From Candidatus Sabulitectum sp. (GTDB taxonomy: Bacteria > Fermentibacterota > Fermentibacteria > Fermentibacterales > Fermentibacteraceae): a stretch of DNA of 5,526 bases. The DNA lies in contig JAGLDB010000137.1 of the NCBI GenBank assembly GCA_023145935.1, forward strand, positions 1-5,526, written 5' to 3'. Numbering within the stretch: position 1 is the first letter of the stretch; each line of letters starts with the position of its first letter. A program made the position numbers and the translations under genes. This document shows, one piece after another, positions 1-5,526 of this stretch. The notes beneath the pieces were generated by a model. That model worked only from the letters and a program-made list of their open reading frames with translations. It made no database searches and had not been told where the DNA came from.

Positions 1-979
1 TTTCGTCAAGCAGCAGAGGCCCGTTAATAAAGGTATTTCTGTGCATTGACCCGAGTCGAATAAATTCTGCCTTTTCAAGACCTGGTATCATTCTGAAAAC
101 TCTCTTCTGCTCCGGGTATGTCAGCTTGGTCTGGAATCCAACCAGGTTCCATGCTGTACCTGCCTTGTTTTCCATTCGAAGTTGAACCACTGCAAAAGAT
201 CGAAGACCTGTTCGGGGATCAACCAGCCCAACCGGTTTCATTGGTCCGAAAGCAAGTGACATGTCACCGCTGTCTGCAATTGCCTCAACAGGCATGCATC
301 CCTGAAAGTGGATCTCTTTCTCAAAGTCTCTGGTAGATACCCTTTCTCCTTCTTTCAGCTCCTGGACAAACTTGAAATACTCCTCTTCCGTGAAGGGGCA
401 GTTCAGATAATCAGCTTGAGAATCGGTATCAGTGTCAGTTTCATAGCGATTCTGAAAATAGGCCCGATCCATGTTCACAGACTCAAAATCAACCACCGGG
501 GCGATGGCGTCGTAAAAGTAAAGAGACCCGCTGCCAGTGAGCTTAGCCAGAGCATCTGTAAGAGAAGTGGAAGCAAGAGGACCTGCAGCGATTATAACTC
601 TGCCTGGAGGAATCTCTGTTACCTCTTCTTCAATGAGTGTGATCAATTTCTCACTGCACAACATTTCTTGCACAGTTTTACTGAACTCCTCCCTGTCCAC
701 TGCCAATGCTCCTCCAGCGGGAACACGACAACAGTCTGCGGCCTTCATAAGAAAAGACCCGCACCTGCGAAGTTCTTCCTTCAGAAGCCCTGGAGCATTG
801 TGCAACAGATTAGACCGGAAAGAATTGGAACAGACAAGTTCAGCAGGCAGGCCTGTTGTATGGGCAGCTGTCATTGTTCCCGGACGCATCTCATACAGAT
901 CAACCTCAACACCGGAACGGGCAAGCTGCAAAGCAGCCTCGCTCCCGGCAAGACCAGCACCCACAATTGAAACTTTCAA
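1..979 (-). CDS. trmFO: TrmFO, folate- and FAD-dependent tRNA (uracil-54-C5)-methyltransferase, 3' end outside window
   Basis: Known role of the family: a cytoplasmic flavoprotein that makes 5-methyluridine at position 54 of the tRNA T-loop, taking carbon from methylenetetrahydrofolate instead of SAM. About 326 codons are visible of roughly 440 usual, so the C-terminal quarter is lost at the left edge. The N-terminus has the FAD-binding motif VGAGLAGSEAA (residues 6-16), then VDLYEMRP, ELVCSNSFRSN with the catalytic-type Cys50, and RVPAGGALAVDREEFS (85-100). YLNCPFTEEE follows near 191-200, then FQGCMPVEAIA with the second conserved Cys (Cys228), GPMKPVGLVDPRTG, NLVGFQTKL and MHRNTFINGP. The start is TTG at 979: GGAGG sits 5 nt upstream, the FAD motif begins at once, and an in-frame TAG lies about 30 nt further upstream with no ATG between. 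It is divergent from the kinase gene. No frameshift or internal stop is seen. Family assignment is secure. Confidence 0.96.
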   Translation of the reverse strand, partial: MKVSIVGAGLAGSEAALQLARSGVEVDLYEMRPGTMTAAHTTGLPAELVCSNSFRSNLLHNAPGLLKEELRRCGSFLMKAADCCRVPAGGALAVDREEFSKTVQEMLCSEKLITLIEEEVTEIPPGRVIIAAGPLASTSLTDALAKLTGSGSLYFYDAIAPVVDFESVNMDRAYFQNRYETDTDTDSQADYLNCPFTEEEYFKFVQELKEGERVSTRDFEKEIHFQGCMPVEAIADSGDMSLAFGPMKPVGLVDPRTGLRSFAVVQLRMENKAGTAWNLVGFQTKLTYPEQKRVFRMIPGLEKAEFIRLGSMHRNTFINGPLLLDE

Positions 980-984
980 GAAAA

Positions 985-989
985 CCTCC
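985..989 (-). promoter_or_regulatory. Ribosome binding site of trmFO, deciding a TTG start
   Basis: Read on the minus strand, GGAGG lies 5 nt before the TTG at 979-977. It is a full anti-16S match. Since no ATG or GTG is available between the upstream in-frame stop and the FAD-binding motif, it fixes TTG as the start. The same GGAGG-5 nt-start geometry is used by asnB in this window. Confidence 0.85.
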
Positions 990-1019
990 AGTGTAAATTC
1001 AGCACCATGAAACTATTTG

Positions 1020-1169
1020 TCAGTAAATATAGTGAAGGATTAAGTCCGGATTCGTCACAGTGTTGCAACAGAAAGCCTGCGATGTATTCTGAGCAGTACA
1101 TCCCATGCAGGAGAACAGCAGAATTAAGGCTACACCGGTTTTCCGGATCAGAAGCTGATCAGCATTCAT
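1020..1169 (-). CDS. Doubtful small lipoprotein-like ORF (49 aa)
   Basis: The ORF ends 40 nt before the trmFO TTG, on the same strand. Its predicted protein has a short N-terminus with Arg-Lys (residues 9-10), a hydrophobic run TGVALILLFS (11-20), and then CMGCTAQ. This resembles a type II signal peptide with a lipobox-like L-F-S-C at Cys21, or less well M-G-C at Cys24. What follows is short (25 residues), contains a Cys-Cys pair and resembles no family I know. There is no good ribosome binding site before the ATG, although a possible -10 box (1194-1189) lies just upstream. An in-frame ATG further upstream at 1238 would give 72 residues but spoil the signal peptide. It could be a chance ORF, a decayed lipoprotein gene or a real small peptide; chance is at least as likely. 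Confidence 0.22.
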   Translation of the reverse strand: MNADQLLIRKTGVALILLFSCMGCTAQNTSQAFCCNTVTNPDLILHYIY

Positions 1170-1188
1170 TCTTGCAGCCACATGAGAT

Positions 1189-1218
1189 ATGATATGTCTA
1201 TGTACGCTTTCTGTGCAA
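1189..1218 (-). promoter_or_regulatory. Weak candidate promoter toward trmFO
   Basis: On the minus strand TTGCAC (1218-1213; 3 of 6 to TTGACA) is followed after 18 nt by TATCAT (1194-1189; 5 of 6 to TATAAT). A transcript would start near 1182, run through the doubtful small ORF and reach trmFO after about 200 nt. The -35 is poor, so this is only a candidate. Confidence 0.3.
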
Positions 1219-1237
1219 TCGCCTGGCTTTCGTAACA

Positions 1238-1266
1238 TTGACCGGATAGAGCTTCATGCGTATTAT
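1238..1266 (+). promoter_or_regulatory. Sigma70-type promoter of the hybrid kinase gene
   Basis: TTGACC (1238-1243) and TATTAT (1261-1266) each match 5 of 6 consensus bases and are separated by the ideal 17 nt. Transcription would start around 1272-1274. That lies downstream of the first in-frame ATG (1256), so it argues that the kinase starts at 1379 (or 1346) behind a leader of roughly 105 (or 72) nt. Recognition is by consensus only. Confidence 0.7.
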
Positions 1267-1361
1267 CAATTCTGATAGACGAGATGCAAAATTGATGACT
1301 TCTGCCGAAAAGCTACCGTGGAATTGTATCAAATCAGGTTTCAAAATGGCATTTATCAAGC

Positions 1362-1368
1362 AGGGAGA
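1362..1368 (+). promoter_or_regulatory. Ribosome binding site of the hybrid kinase gene
   Basis: AGGGAGA lies 10 nt before the ATG at 1379. The spacing is slightly long but the match is better than for the alternatives: AGG 7 nt before ATG 1346, and nothing convincing before ATG 1256. Confidence 0.5.
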
Positions 1369-1378
1369 ATCAACTCTA

Positions 1379-3529
1379 ATGACTGACTCGATACAGATGC
1401 TGGAAGACAGACTCAAATCGGTAAGTGATAACGAGCGTTTCGATCTTCTTATCAACCTTTCGCAGAGAAATTTCAAGGTGTCCCCTGCCAAAGCCCGCTC
1501 TTATGCGGAAGAAGCCCTTGTTTTATCAGTATCCGCCGAGTCCAGACCGCTGGAAGCTAAAGCTCTTAACGCACTTGGCAAGGCCCGTCTTGGCCAACTT
1601 GCTCCTGCCAAAGCTCTGAAACATCTTCTTGATGCTCTTTCCATTTACGAAAAGCTTGATTCAAAACAGGGTATTGCCGATGTTCTTGGCAACATAGCTC
1701 AGGTGCACCACTTAAGCGGTGAACGGGATGATGCCCTTAAATGTCTCGGAAGAAGCAGAACACTTTATGAGGAACTCGGTTGCAGGAAACAGCTTTCCAG
1801 AAACCTTAACTTAACGGGTCTGGTTCTTATAAGCGCAGACAGAGACGAAGAAGCACTTAAGCGCCTGACCGAATCACTTGAAATAGCCCTTGAAGAGGAT
1901 GATGTAAAAACGATCAGAAGTGCCACGAATAATATTGGCATTCTCCACTACAGGAATGGTAACTTTGAAGAGGCAATCACCTGCTTCAGGAAAGCTGCGG
2001 AACTCAGCAGGCAGGAGAAAGAACTGAGATCGCTTGCAGGTAACTACATCAACATCGGTACAAGCAATATTCAGCTTGGTAATTACACCGATGCCCGTGA
2101 GTATCTGAACAGAGGCCTTGAACTGGCTGAACAGTCAGAAGCGCTGGATTTCATCATGCAGGGATGCCATTCTCTCTGTGAGTTGTACGAGAAGGAAGAA
2201 GATTTCAAGAAAGCACTTGAATACAACCGAAAAATGAGCGAGCTTGAGAGAAAGGTCTTTACTATGGAGAAAAGTAAAGCCATTGCCGAGATTCATGACA
2301 AATACCAGACAGAGAAAGCTGAGAATGAATCGGAAATTCACCGTCTCAAGAACATAGAACTGGTTGAAAAGAAACAACTTATAGAAGCTCAACTTCTGCA
2401 GTCGCAGAAACTTGATACTGTCGGAAGACTTGCAGGAGGAATTGCACACGACTTCAACAACCTGCTCACCGTAATAAAAGGACATGCAGACTTCATTCTT
2501 TTAGATATTGCAGAAACTCATCCCATATGGCCGGATGTTGAAGGGATAAGTAAAGCTGCCGATCGGGCCTCACTGCTCACTCAGCAGCTTCTTGCATTCA
2601 GCAGACAGCAGATATTGCGGCCGAGACCCCTGGACCTCAGCAAAATAGTATCAGGACTTCAGAGAATGCTGAGCAGGCTGTTGAGCGAGAACATCCAGAT
2701 TGTCACATCCTTCCCGCAAAACCCGGGATGTGTTTTCGCCGATGAAAGCCAGATCGAACAGGTAATCGTCAATCTGGTGATAAACGCAAGAGACGCAATG
2801 GAATCAGGCGGTAAGCTCACTATTGAAGTTAGCGACCTTGATATTGATGAACAATCACTGATAACCAATCCCGATCTTCATCCGGGTCGGTACATGCAAC
2901 TCTCTATCAGCGATACCGGATGTGGAATGAACGCAGAAATACAGGCTCGTATCTTCGAACCTTTCTTTTCCACCAAACCTGGCGGAAAAGGCAGCGGTCT
3001 GGGTCTTGCCATGGTGTACGGTATAGTTAAGCAAAGCGGCGGAGTTATAGAGGTAAGCAGCGAACCCGCAGTGGGTACAACCTTTATGATGTACCTGCCA
3101 AGGATTGAAGGGGAAAATATTCACGACGAAGAACAGACTGTACAAAGTTCTGAATCCGGTAATGGAGAGAGCATCCTTATTGTTGAAGATGATAAAACCC
3201 TGAGAAACCTAGTCGAGCGATACCTTTTCCGAGAGGGATACGAAGTAATGTCTGCCGAGTCGGCAGAGGAAGCATTGAAACTTTACAAAGACTCAGAGAA
3301 CCTCCAATTGCTTCTTACGGATATTGTATTGCCCGGCATCAACGGGGTAATGCTTGCTTCTCAGCTGAAAGAGACGGGGTATAATGGCCGCATCCTCTAT
3401 ATGACGGGCTACACGAAGAATGAGATTATCCCTGATGACATAAGAAAGGACGGCAAAAGTCTACTGGAGAAACCATTCAGTCTTGCTACCCTTCATCAGA
3501 AAATAAGAAATTTACTTGATACAATGTAA
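1379..3529 (+). CDS. Soluble TPR-HisKA-HATPase-REC hybrid sensor histidine kinase
   Basis: Predicted to be a 716-residue cytoplasmic sensor that autophosphorylates on His and passes phosphate to its own receiver; its signal is unknown. Residues 18-297 form seven TPR-like repeats, each exactly 40 residues, the first degenerate. A charged helical, probably coiled-coil, linker spans about 286-345. HisKA has the H-box GGIAHDFNNLLT with His357. HATPase_c has the N-box NLVINARDAM (Asn469), G1 DTGCGM (Asp512), F-box FEPFFST and G2 GKGSGLGL (about 536-543). After a polar linker, the receiver (about 598-714) has acidic Asp604/Asp605, phospho-acceptor Asp648 in LLTDIVLPG, Thr676 and Lys698 in EKPF. All catalytic residues are present. 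No signal peptide or membrane segment is seen, nor any PAS or DNA-binding domain. An in-frame extension from ATG 1256 would add 41 residues, but the promoter at 1238-1266 makes it unlikely; 1346 remains possible. The partner regulator or HPt protein is not in view. Domain calls are secure, the biological role is not. Confidence 0.95.
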   Translation: MTDSIQMLEDRLKSVSDNERFDLLINLSQRNFKVSPAKARSYAEEALVLSVSAESRPLEAKALNALGKARLGQLAPAKALKHLLDALSIYEKLDSKQGIADVLGNIAQVHHLSGERDDALKCLGRSRTLYEELGCRKQLSRNLNLTGLVLISADRDEEALKRLTESLEIALEEDDVKTIRSATNNIGILHYRNGNFEEAITCFRKAAELSRQEKELRSLAGNYINIGTSNIQLGNYTDAREYLNRGLELAEQSEALDFIMQGCHSLCELYEKEEDFKKALEYNRKMSELERKVFTMEKSKAIAEIHDKYQTEKAENESEIHRLKNIELVEKKQLIEAQLLQSQKLDTVGRLAGGIAHDFNNLLTVIKGHADFILLDIAETHPIWPDVEGISKAADRASLLTQQLLAFSRQQILRPRPLDLSKIVSGLQRMLSRLLSENIQIVTSFPQNPGCVFADESQIEQVIVNLVINARDAMESGGKLTIEVSDLDIDEQSLITNPDLHPGRYMQLSISDTGCGMNAEIQARIFEPFFSTKPGGKGSGLGLAMVYGIVKQSGGVIEVSSEPAVGTTFMMYLPRIEGENIHDEEQTVQSSESGNGESILIVEDDKTLRNLVERYLFREGYEVMSAESAEEALKLYKDSENLQLLLTDIVLPGINGVMLASQLKETGYNGRILYMTGYTKNEIIPDDIRKDGKSLLEKPFSLATLHQKIRNLLDTM

Positions 3530-3558
3530 AATTTAATGAATTGCCACGACACTGAAAG

Positions 3559-3601
3559 CTGAAACAGGGGAAAGAGTATTTGCTCTTTCCCTAGTTTTCA
3601 G
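3559..3601 (+). terminator. Long hairpin, probable intrinsic terminator of the kinase gene
   Basis: The core stem GGGGAAAGAG (3567-3576) pairs with CTCTTTCCCT (3583-3592) around a 6-nt loop, nine Watson-Crick pairs plus one G-T. Beyond an A-A mismatch the stem continues, CTGAAAC (3559-3565) pairing with GTTTTCAG (3594-3601) with one bulged base. It begins 29 nt after the kinase stop. The T run after the core stem is only four bases and lies within the outer stem, so termination is likely but not textbook. It separates the kinase from asnB. Confidence 0.7.
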
Positions 3602-3702
3602 AAATCAACTCCCGGCCTCAGTGTAAATGCAGAAGAATCCTCTGAAAAACTCTTGAAGTCCATGATCTCACTTCTATGCATCTGAATTTCCTACACAAAT
3701 TA

Positions 3703-3731
3703 TTGGAAATACTTTTCTTATTTGTTATTTT
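3703..3731 (+). promoter_or_regulatory. Candidate promoter of asnB
   Basis: In the AT-rich stretch before asnB, TTGGAA (3703-3708; 4 of 6) is followed after 17 nt by TATTTT (3726-3731; 4 of 6). Transcription would start only about 15 nt before the start codon, giving a very short leader that begins close to the ribosome binding site. The rest of 3602-3740 holds nothing I can recognise. The terminator upstream makes a promoter somewhere here likely, but this exact placement is weak. Confidence 0.3.
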
Positions 3732-3741
3732 CCGATATACA

Positions 3742-3748
3742 GGGGAGG
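3742..3748 (+). promoter_or_regulatory. Ribosome binding site of asnB, deciding between two ATGs
   Basis: GGGGAGG ends 5 nt before the ATG at 3754 and only 2 nt before the ATG at 3751. Spacing favours 3754, which also puts the nucleophilic cysteine at position 2 as the enzyme mechanism requires. Confidence 0.85.
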
Positions 3749-3753
3749 AAATG

Positions 3754-5526
3754 ATGTGTGGATTCAGCGGCTTTTGTGCCGGATCGATCGGGAAAGAAGA
3801 AGGAAATGTCATTCTGCGCAGCATGGGAGAAACTCAGAACCACAGAGGTCCTGATGATTCTGCTGTTCTTCTCCGGGGAAATGTGGGGATCAGCTTTGTT
3901 CGACTTTCAATTCTTGATCTTGCAACTGGAATGCAGCCCATTGTTTCAAAAGAGGATGGCACTGCCATCGCCTGTAATGGCCAGATCTACAATTACATTG
4001 AATTGAGAGAAGAACTTCCATACGGTCATTATGAAACTGCCGGAGACATGGAAGTGGCGCTGAACGCATACAGATATCTGGGTGAGGATTTCCCCAACAG
4101 CCTGAACGGCATGTTTGCAGGAGTCATTCATGACCCAGGACGCAATGCTTTGTTTCTTTTCAGAGACAGATTCGGGATCAAGCCTGTTTACTACACTGAG
4201 ACATCCCGGGGGTTCTTCTTTGCCAGCGAGATCAAGCCTCTTCTTGGAATTCCAGGCGTACGCTGCGAGATGGAGGATTCTCTTCTGCCTGCGTTCTTCA
4301 CTTACAGATACATACCGGGAGAGAAAACTCTGTTCAAAGGTATTTACAAGTTACCCCCTGCTTCAATTCTGAAGCTGAATACAGAGAATGGCGAGTTTGA
4401 AGTAAAACAATACTGGGAATGGAGTTTTCCTTCTGATAGCCGGGATGTTTCTCTCTCTGAAGCATCAGAAGAATTCAATAGATTAATTACTGATGCTGTT
4501 CGTATCAGACTTCGAAGTGACGTTGAAGTAGGCAGTTTCATCTCCGGGGGGATAGACTCATCAGCGGTGGCAAGCATAGCGGCAATACACAAGCCTTCAA
4601 TAAAACTGTTCACCATTGGCTTCGGTGAAGACAGATATGACGAAACGGTTGATGTTGACGAATTCCTTGACCTGATGGGCGACAGATTCAGCCAGGCGGA
4701 ATCTATCAGACAACACTGTGTCATGGATCAACTATCTTCTCTGCCGGGAATCATCAGGTCTGTTGAAGAACCCATATCTCTTGGTACCATGCTGCCCACT
4801 GATCAGGTTTGTTCCCTGGCATCGAAAAGACTGAAAGTTGTGCTATCCGGTGAGGGCGCTGATGAGATCTTTGCAGGTTACAGAAAGTTTCTTGTGGAAG
4901 CAGCAGCACTGGAATACCCCACAGCTTCAGTTGAAGAAAAACGTCGACTACTCGCAATGTGTCCCGAGCTCTCCCTTCGTCTTGGCAGGTCTGATGAAAA
5001 CCATCTCAAGAGACACATAGCCAGTGAAATGCTTTTCAATCCCAGTGAACTCGTCCCTCTCCTTGGGTTACCCCGAAAACCGGAACTGGATATGTCAGCC
5101 ATTATTCCCTCATCACTTAATGCAGACACACATCCCATCTCAGCCATGCAGGCTATCGAGGTGAAATCTCGGCTTCCCCATTATGTGAATCTCAGACTGG
5201 ATAAGCTCAGCATGAGACACGGCCTTGAAACAAGAACTCCTTTTCTTGACTACAGGCTGGCGGAGTTTGCTGCATCGTTACCTGTTAGCCTGAGAGTAAA
5301 TCTTAAGGCTGGACAGGAAAAGTACATCTGCCGGGAATCCTTTCACAGGTTCGGAGTGCTTCCACACTCAGTTTCCAACCGATTAAAAAAGCCTTTCACA
5401 ATGCCAATTGCTGACTGGTTCTCCCGCACCTCCGTCCTGCCTGAATCCATACAGGAGATCCTCCTGGGTAATGAGATTCACAGGCAGGGAATACTTGACG
5501 GCAATCTTGTAAGAAAATACGCAACG
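3754..5526 (+). CDS. asnB: Asparagine synthetase, glutamine-hydrolysing (AsnB), 3' end outside window
   Basis: The family makes asparagine in the cytoplasm from aspartate, ATP and glutamine. The class II glutaminase domain fills about residues 2-165: it starts M-C-G-F-S-G, so Met removal exposes the Cys nucleophile. It then has NHRGPDD (Arg31), RLSILDL, NGQIYNY (75-81), GDMEV and RDRFGIKPVYY (137-147). The synthetase domain follows. Its PP-loop is SGGIDSS (264-270), then FTIGF, YDET, EEP, SGEGADEIFAGY (365-376; Glu367 matches the catalytic Glu348 of E. coli AsnB as I recall it), GLETRTPFLD (490-499), QEKYICRE (Lys523) and LKKPF. In all 591 codons are open at the right edge; the family is usually about 600-650, so little is missing. 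One oddity is Gln77 where NGEIYN normally has Glu. Relatives of this family also modify cell-surface sugars or peptides, but both active sites look intact and no such neighbours are visible, so true asparagine synthesis is the simplest reading. The terminator upstream suggests its own transcript. Confidence 0.94.
   Translation, partial: MCGFSGFCAGSIGKEEGNVILRSMGETQNHRGPDDSAVLLRGNVGISFVRLSILDLATGMQPIVSKEDGTAIACNGQIYNYIELREELPYGHYETAGDMEVALNAYRYLGEDFPNSLNGMFAGVIHDPGRNALFLFRDRFGIKPVYYTETSRGFFFASEIKPLLGIPGVRCEMEDSLLPAFFTYRYIPGEKTLFKGIYKLPPASILKLNTENGEFEVKQYWEWSFPSDSRDVSLSEASEEFNRLITDAVRIRLRSDVEVGSFISGGIDSSAVASIAAIHKPSIKLFTIGFGEDRYDETVDVDEFLDLMGDRFSQAESIRQHCVMDQLSSLPGIIRSVEEPISLGTMLPTDQVCSLASKRLKVVLSGEGADEIFAGYRKFLVEAAALEYPTASVEEKRRLLAMCPELSLRLGRSDENHLKRHIASEMLFNPSELVPLLGLPRKPELDMSAIIPSSLNADTHPISAMQAIEVKSRLPHYVNLRLDKLSMRHGLETRTPFLDYRLAEFAASLPVSLRVNLKAGQEKYICRESFHRFGVLPHSVSNRLKKPFTMPIADWFSRTSVLPESIQEILLGNEIHRQGILDGNLVRKYAT

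Larger units (their letters stand above)
980..1378. other. Divergent intergenic region between trmFO and the kinase gene
   Basis: This 399-base region carries no convincingly conserved gene. It holds the trmFO ribosome binding site, a strong rightward promoter (1238-1266), a weak leftward promoter candidate (1189-1218) and a doubtful small leftward ORF (1020-1169). It also has several short inverted repeats: TGTTGCAACA at 1061-1070, GATGTA/TACATC at 1081-1102 and GCTGATCAGC at 1154-1163. A second possible leftward -10 box, TATATT, is at 1031-1026 but has no recognisable -35. Bases 1274-1378 are the probable 5' leader of the kinase mRNA. I see no tRNA or known riboswitch. Confidence 0.7.

Noticed and set aside
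308..1010. Two long plus-strand ORFs (308-970 and 537-1010) opposite trmFO
   Set aside because: They lie wholly or mostly antisense to the clear TrmFO reading frame, show no family resemblance and have low-complexity Ser/Cys/His composition typical of shadow frames.
3653..3680. TTGAAG...TATGCA as an asnB promoter
   Set aside because: The -10 hexamer matches only 3 of 6 and the spacing is 16 nt; the downstream candidate is no worse and closer.
3751..3756. ATG at 3751 as the asnB start
   Set aside because: It would be only 2 nt from GGAGG and would put an extra Met before the required N-terminal Cys; the next ATG (3754) fits both.
3758..4006. Plus-strand ORF of 82 codons overlapping the start of asnB
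   Set aside because: It is out of frame with the AsnB glutaminase domain, whose motifs (M-C-G, NHRGPDD, NGQIYN) occupy the same DNA.
4344..5147. Minus-strand ORFs at 4344-4724 and 4878-5147
   Set aside because: Both are antisense to the well-conserved synthetase domain of AsnB and are rich in Ser and Leu like other shadow frames; there is no ribosome binding site evidence.
1..5526. CRISPR array, tRNA/rRNA genes, transposase or integrase, attachment sites, toxin-antitoxin or phage-defence genes
   Set aside because: No spaced direct repeats, tRNA cloverleaf, recombinase motifs or defence domains were seen on either strand; the three genes are a tRNA modification enzyme, a signalling kinase and an amino acid biosynthesis enzyme.

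Overview
The window holds three protein-coding genes and the two intergenic regions between them. It is bacterial: two genes have strong GGAGG ribosome binding sites (one ahead of a TTG start), one region has near-consensus -35/-10 boxes, and all gene families are bacterial. The base composition is moderate. Folate-dependent TrmFO and a cytoplasmic TPR-fed hybrid kinase with an HDFNN-type H-box would suit a deltaproteobacterium or an uncultured FCB-like or similar candidate phylum. That placement is a guess; nothing here fixes the taxonomy.

Left part (1-979, minus strand): the N-terminal three quarters of trmFO, the folate/FAD-dependent tRNA uridine-54 methyltransferase. It begins at a TTG codon and runs off the left edge. 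Next comes a 399-base divergent region (980-1378). It holds a well-formed sigma70-type promoter firing rightward, a weaker leftward promoter candidate, several short inverted repeats and a doubtful 49-codon lipoprotein-like ORF ahead of trmFO.

Middle (1379-3529, plus strand): a 716-residue soluble hybrid histidine kinase. It has seven TPR-like repeats in an exact 40-residue register, a helical linker, HisKA, HATPase and a C-terminal receiver domain. A long hairpin just downstream probably terminates its transcript.

Right part (3754-5526, plus strand): asnB, glutamine-hydrolysing asparagine synthetase, starting M-C-G at a strong ribosome binding site and running off the right edge with its last few dozen residues missing.

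The three genes do not look like one pathway. trmFO is divergent from the kinase, and asnB is separated from the kinase by the terminator and an AT-rich stretch that can hold its own promoter. I see no mobile element, tRNA, rRNA or CRISPR array, and no clear new multi-gene system. The most distinctive object is the TPR-sensor hybrid kinase, which has no separate output regulator in view.
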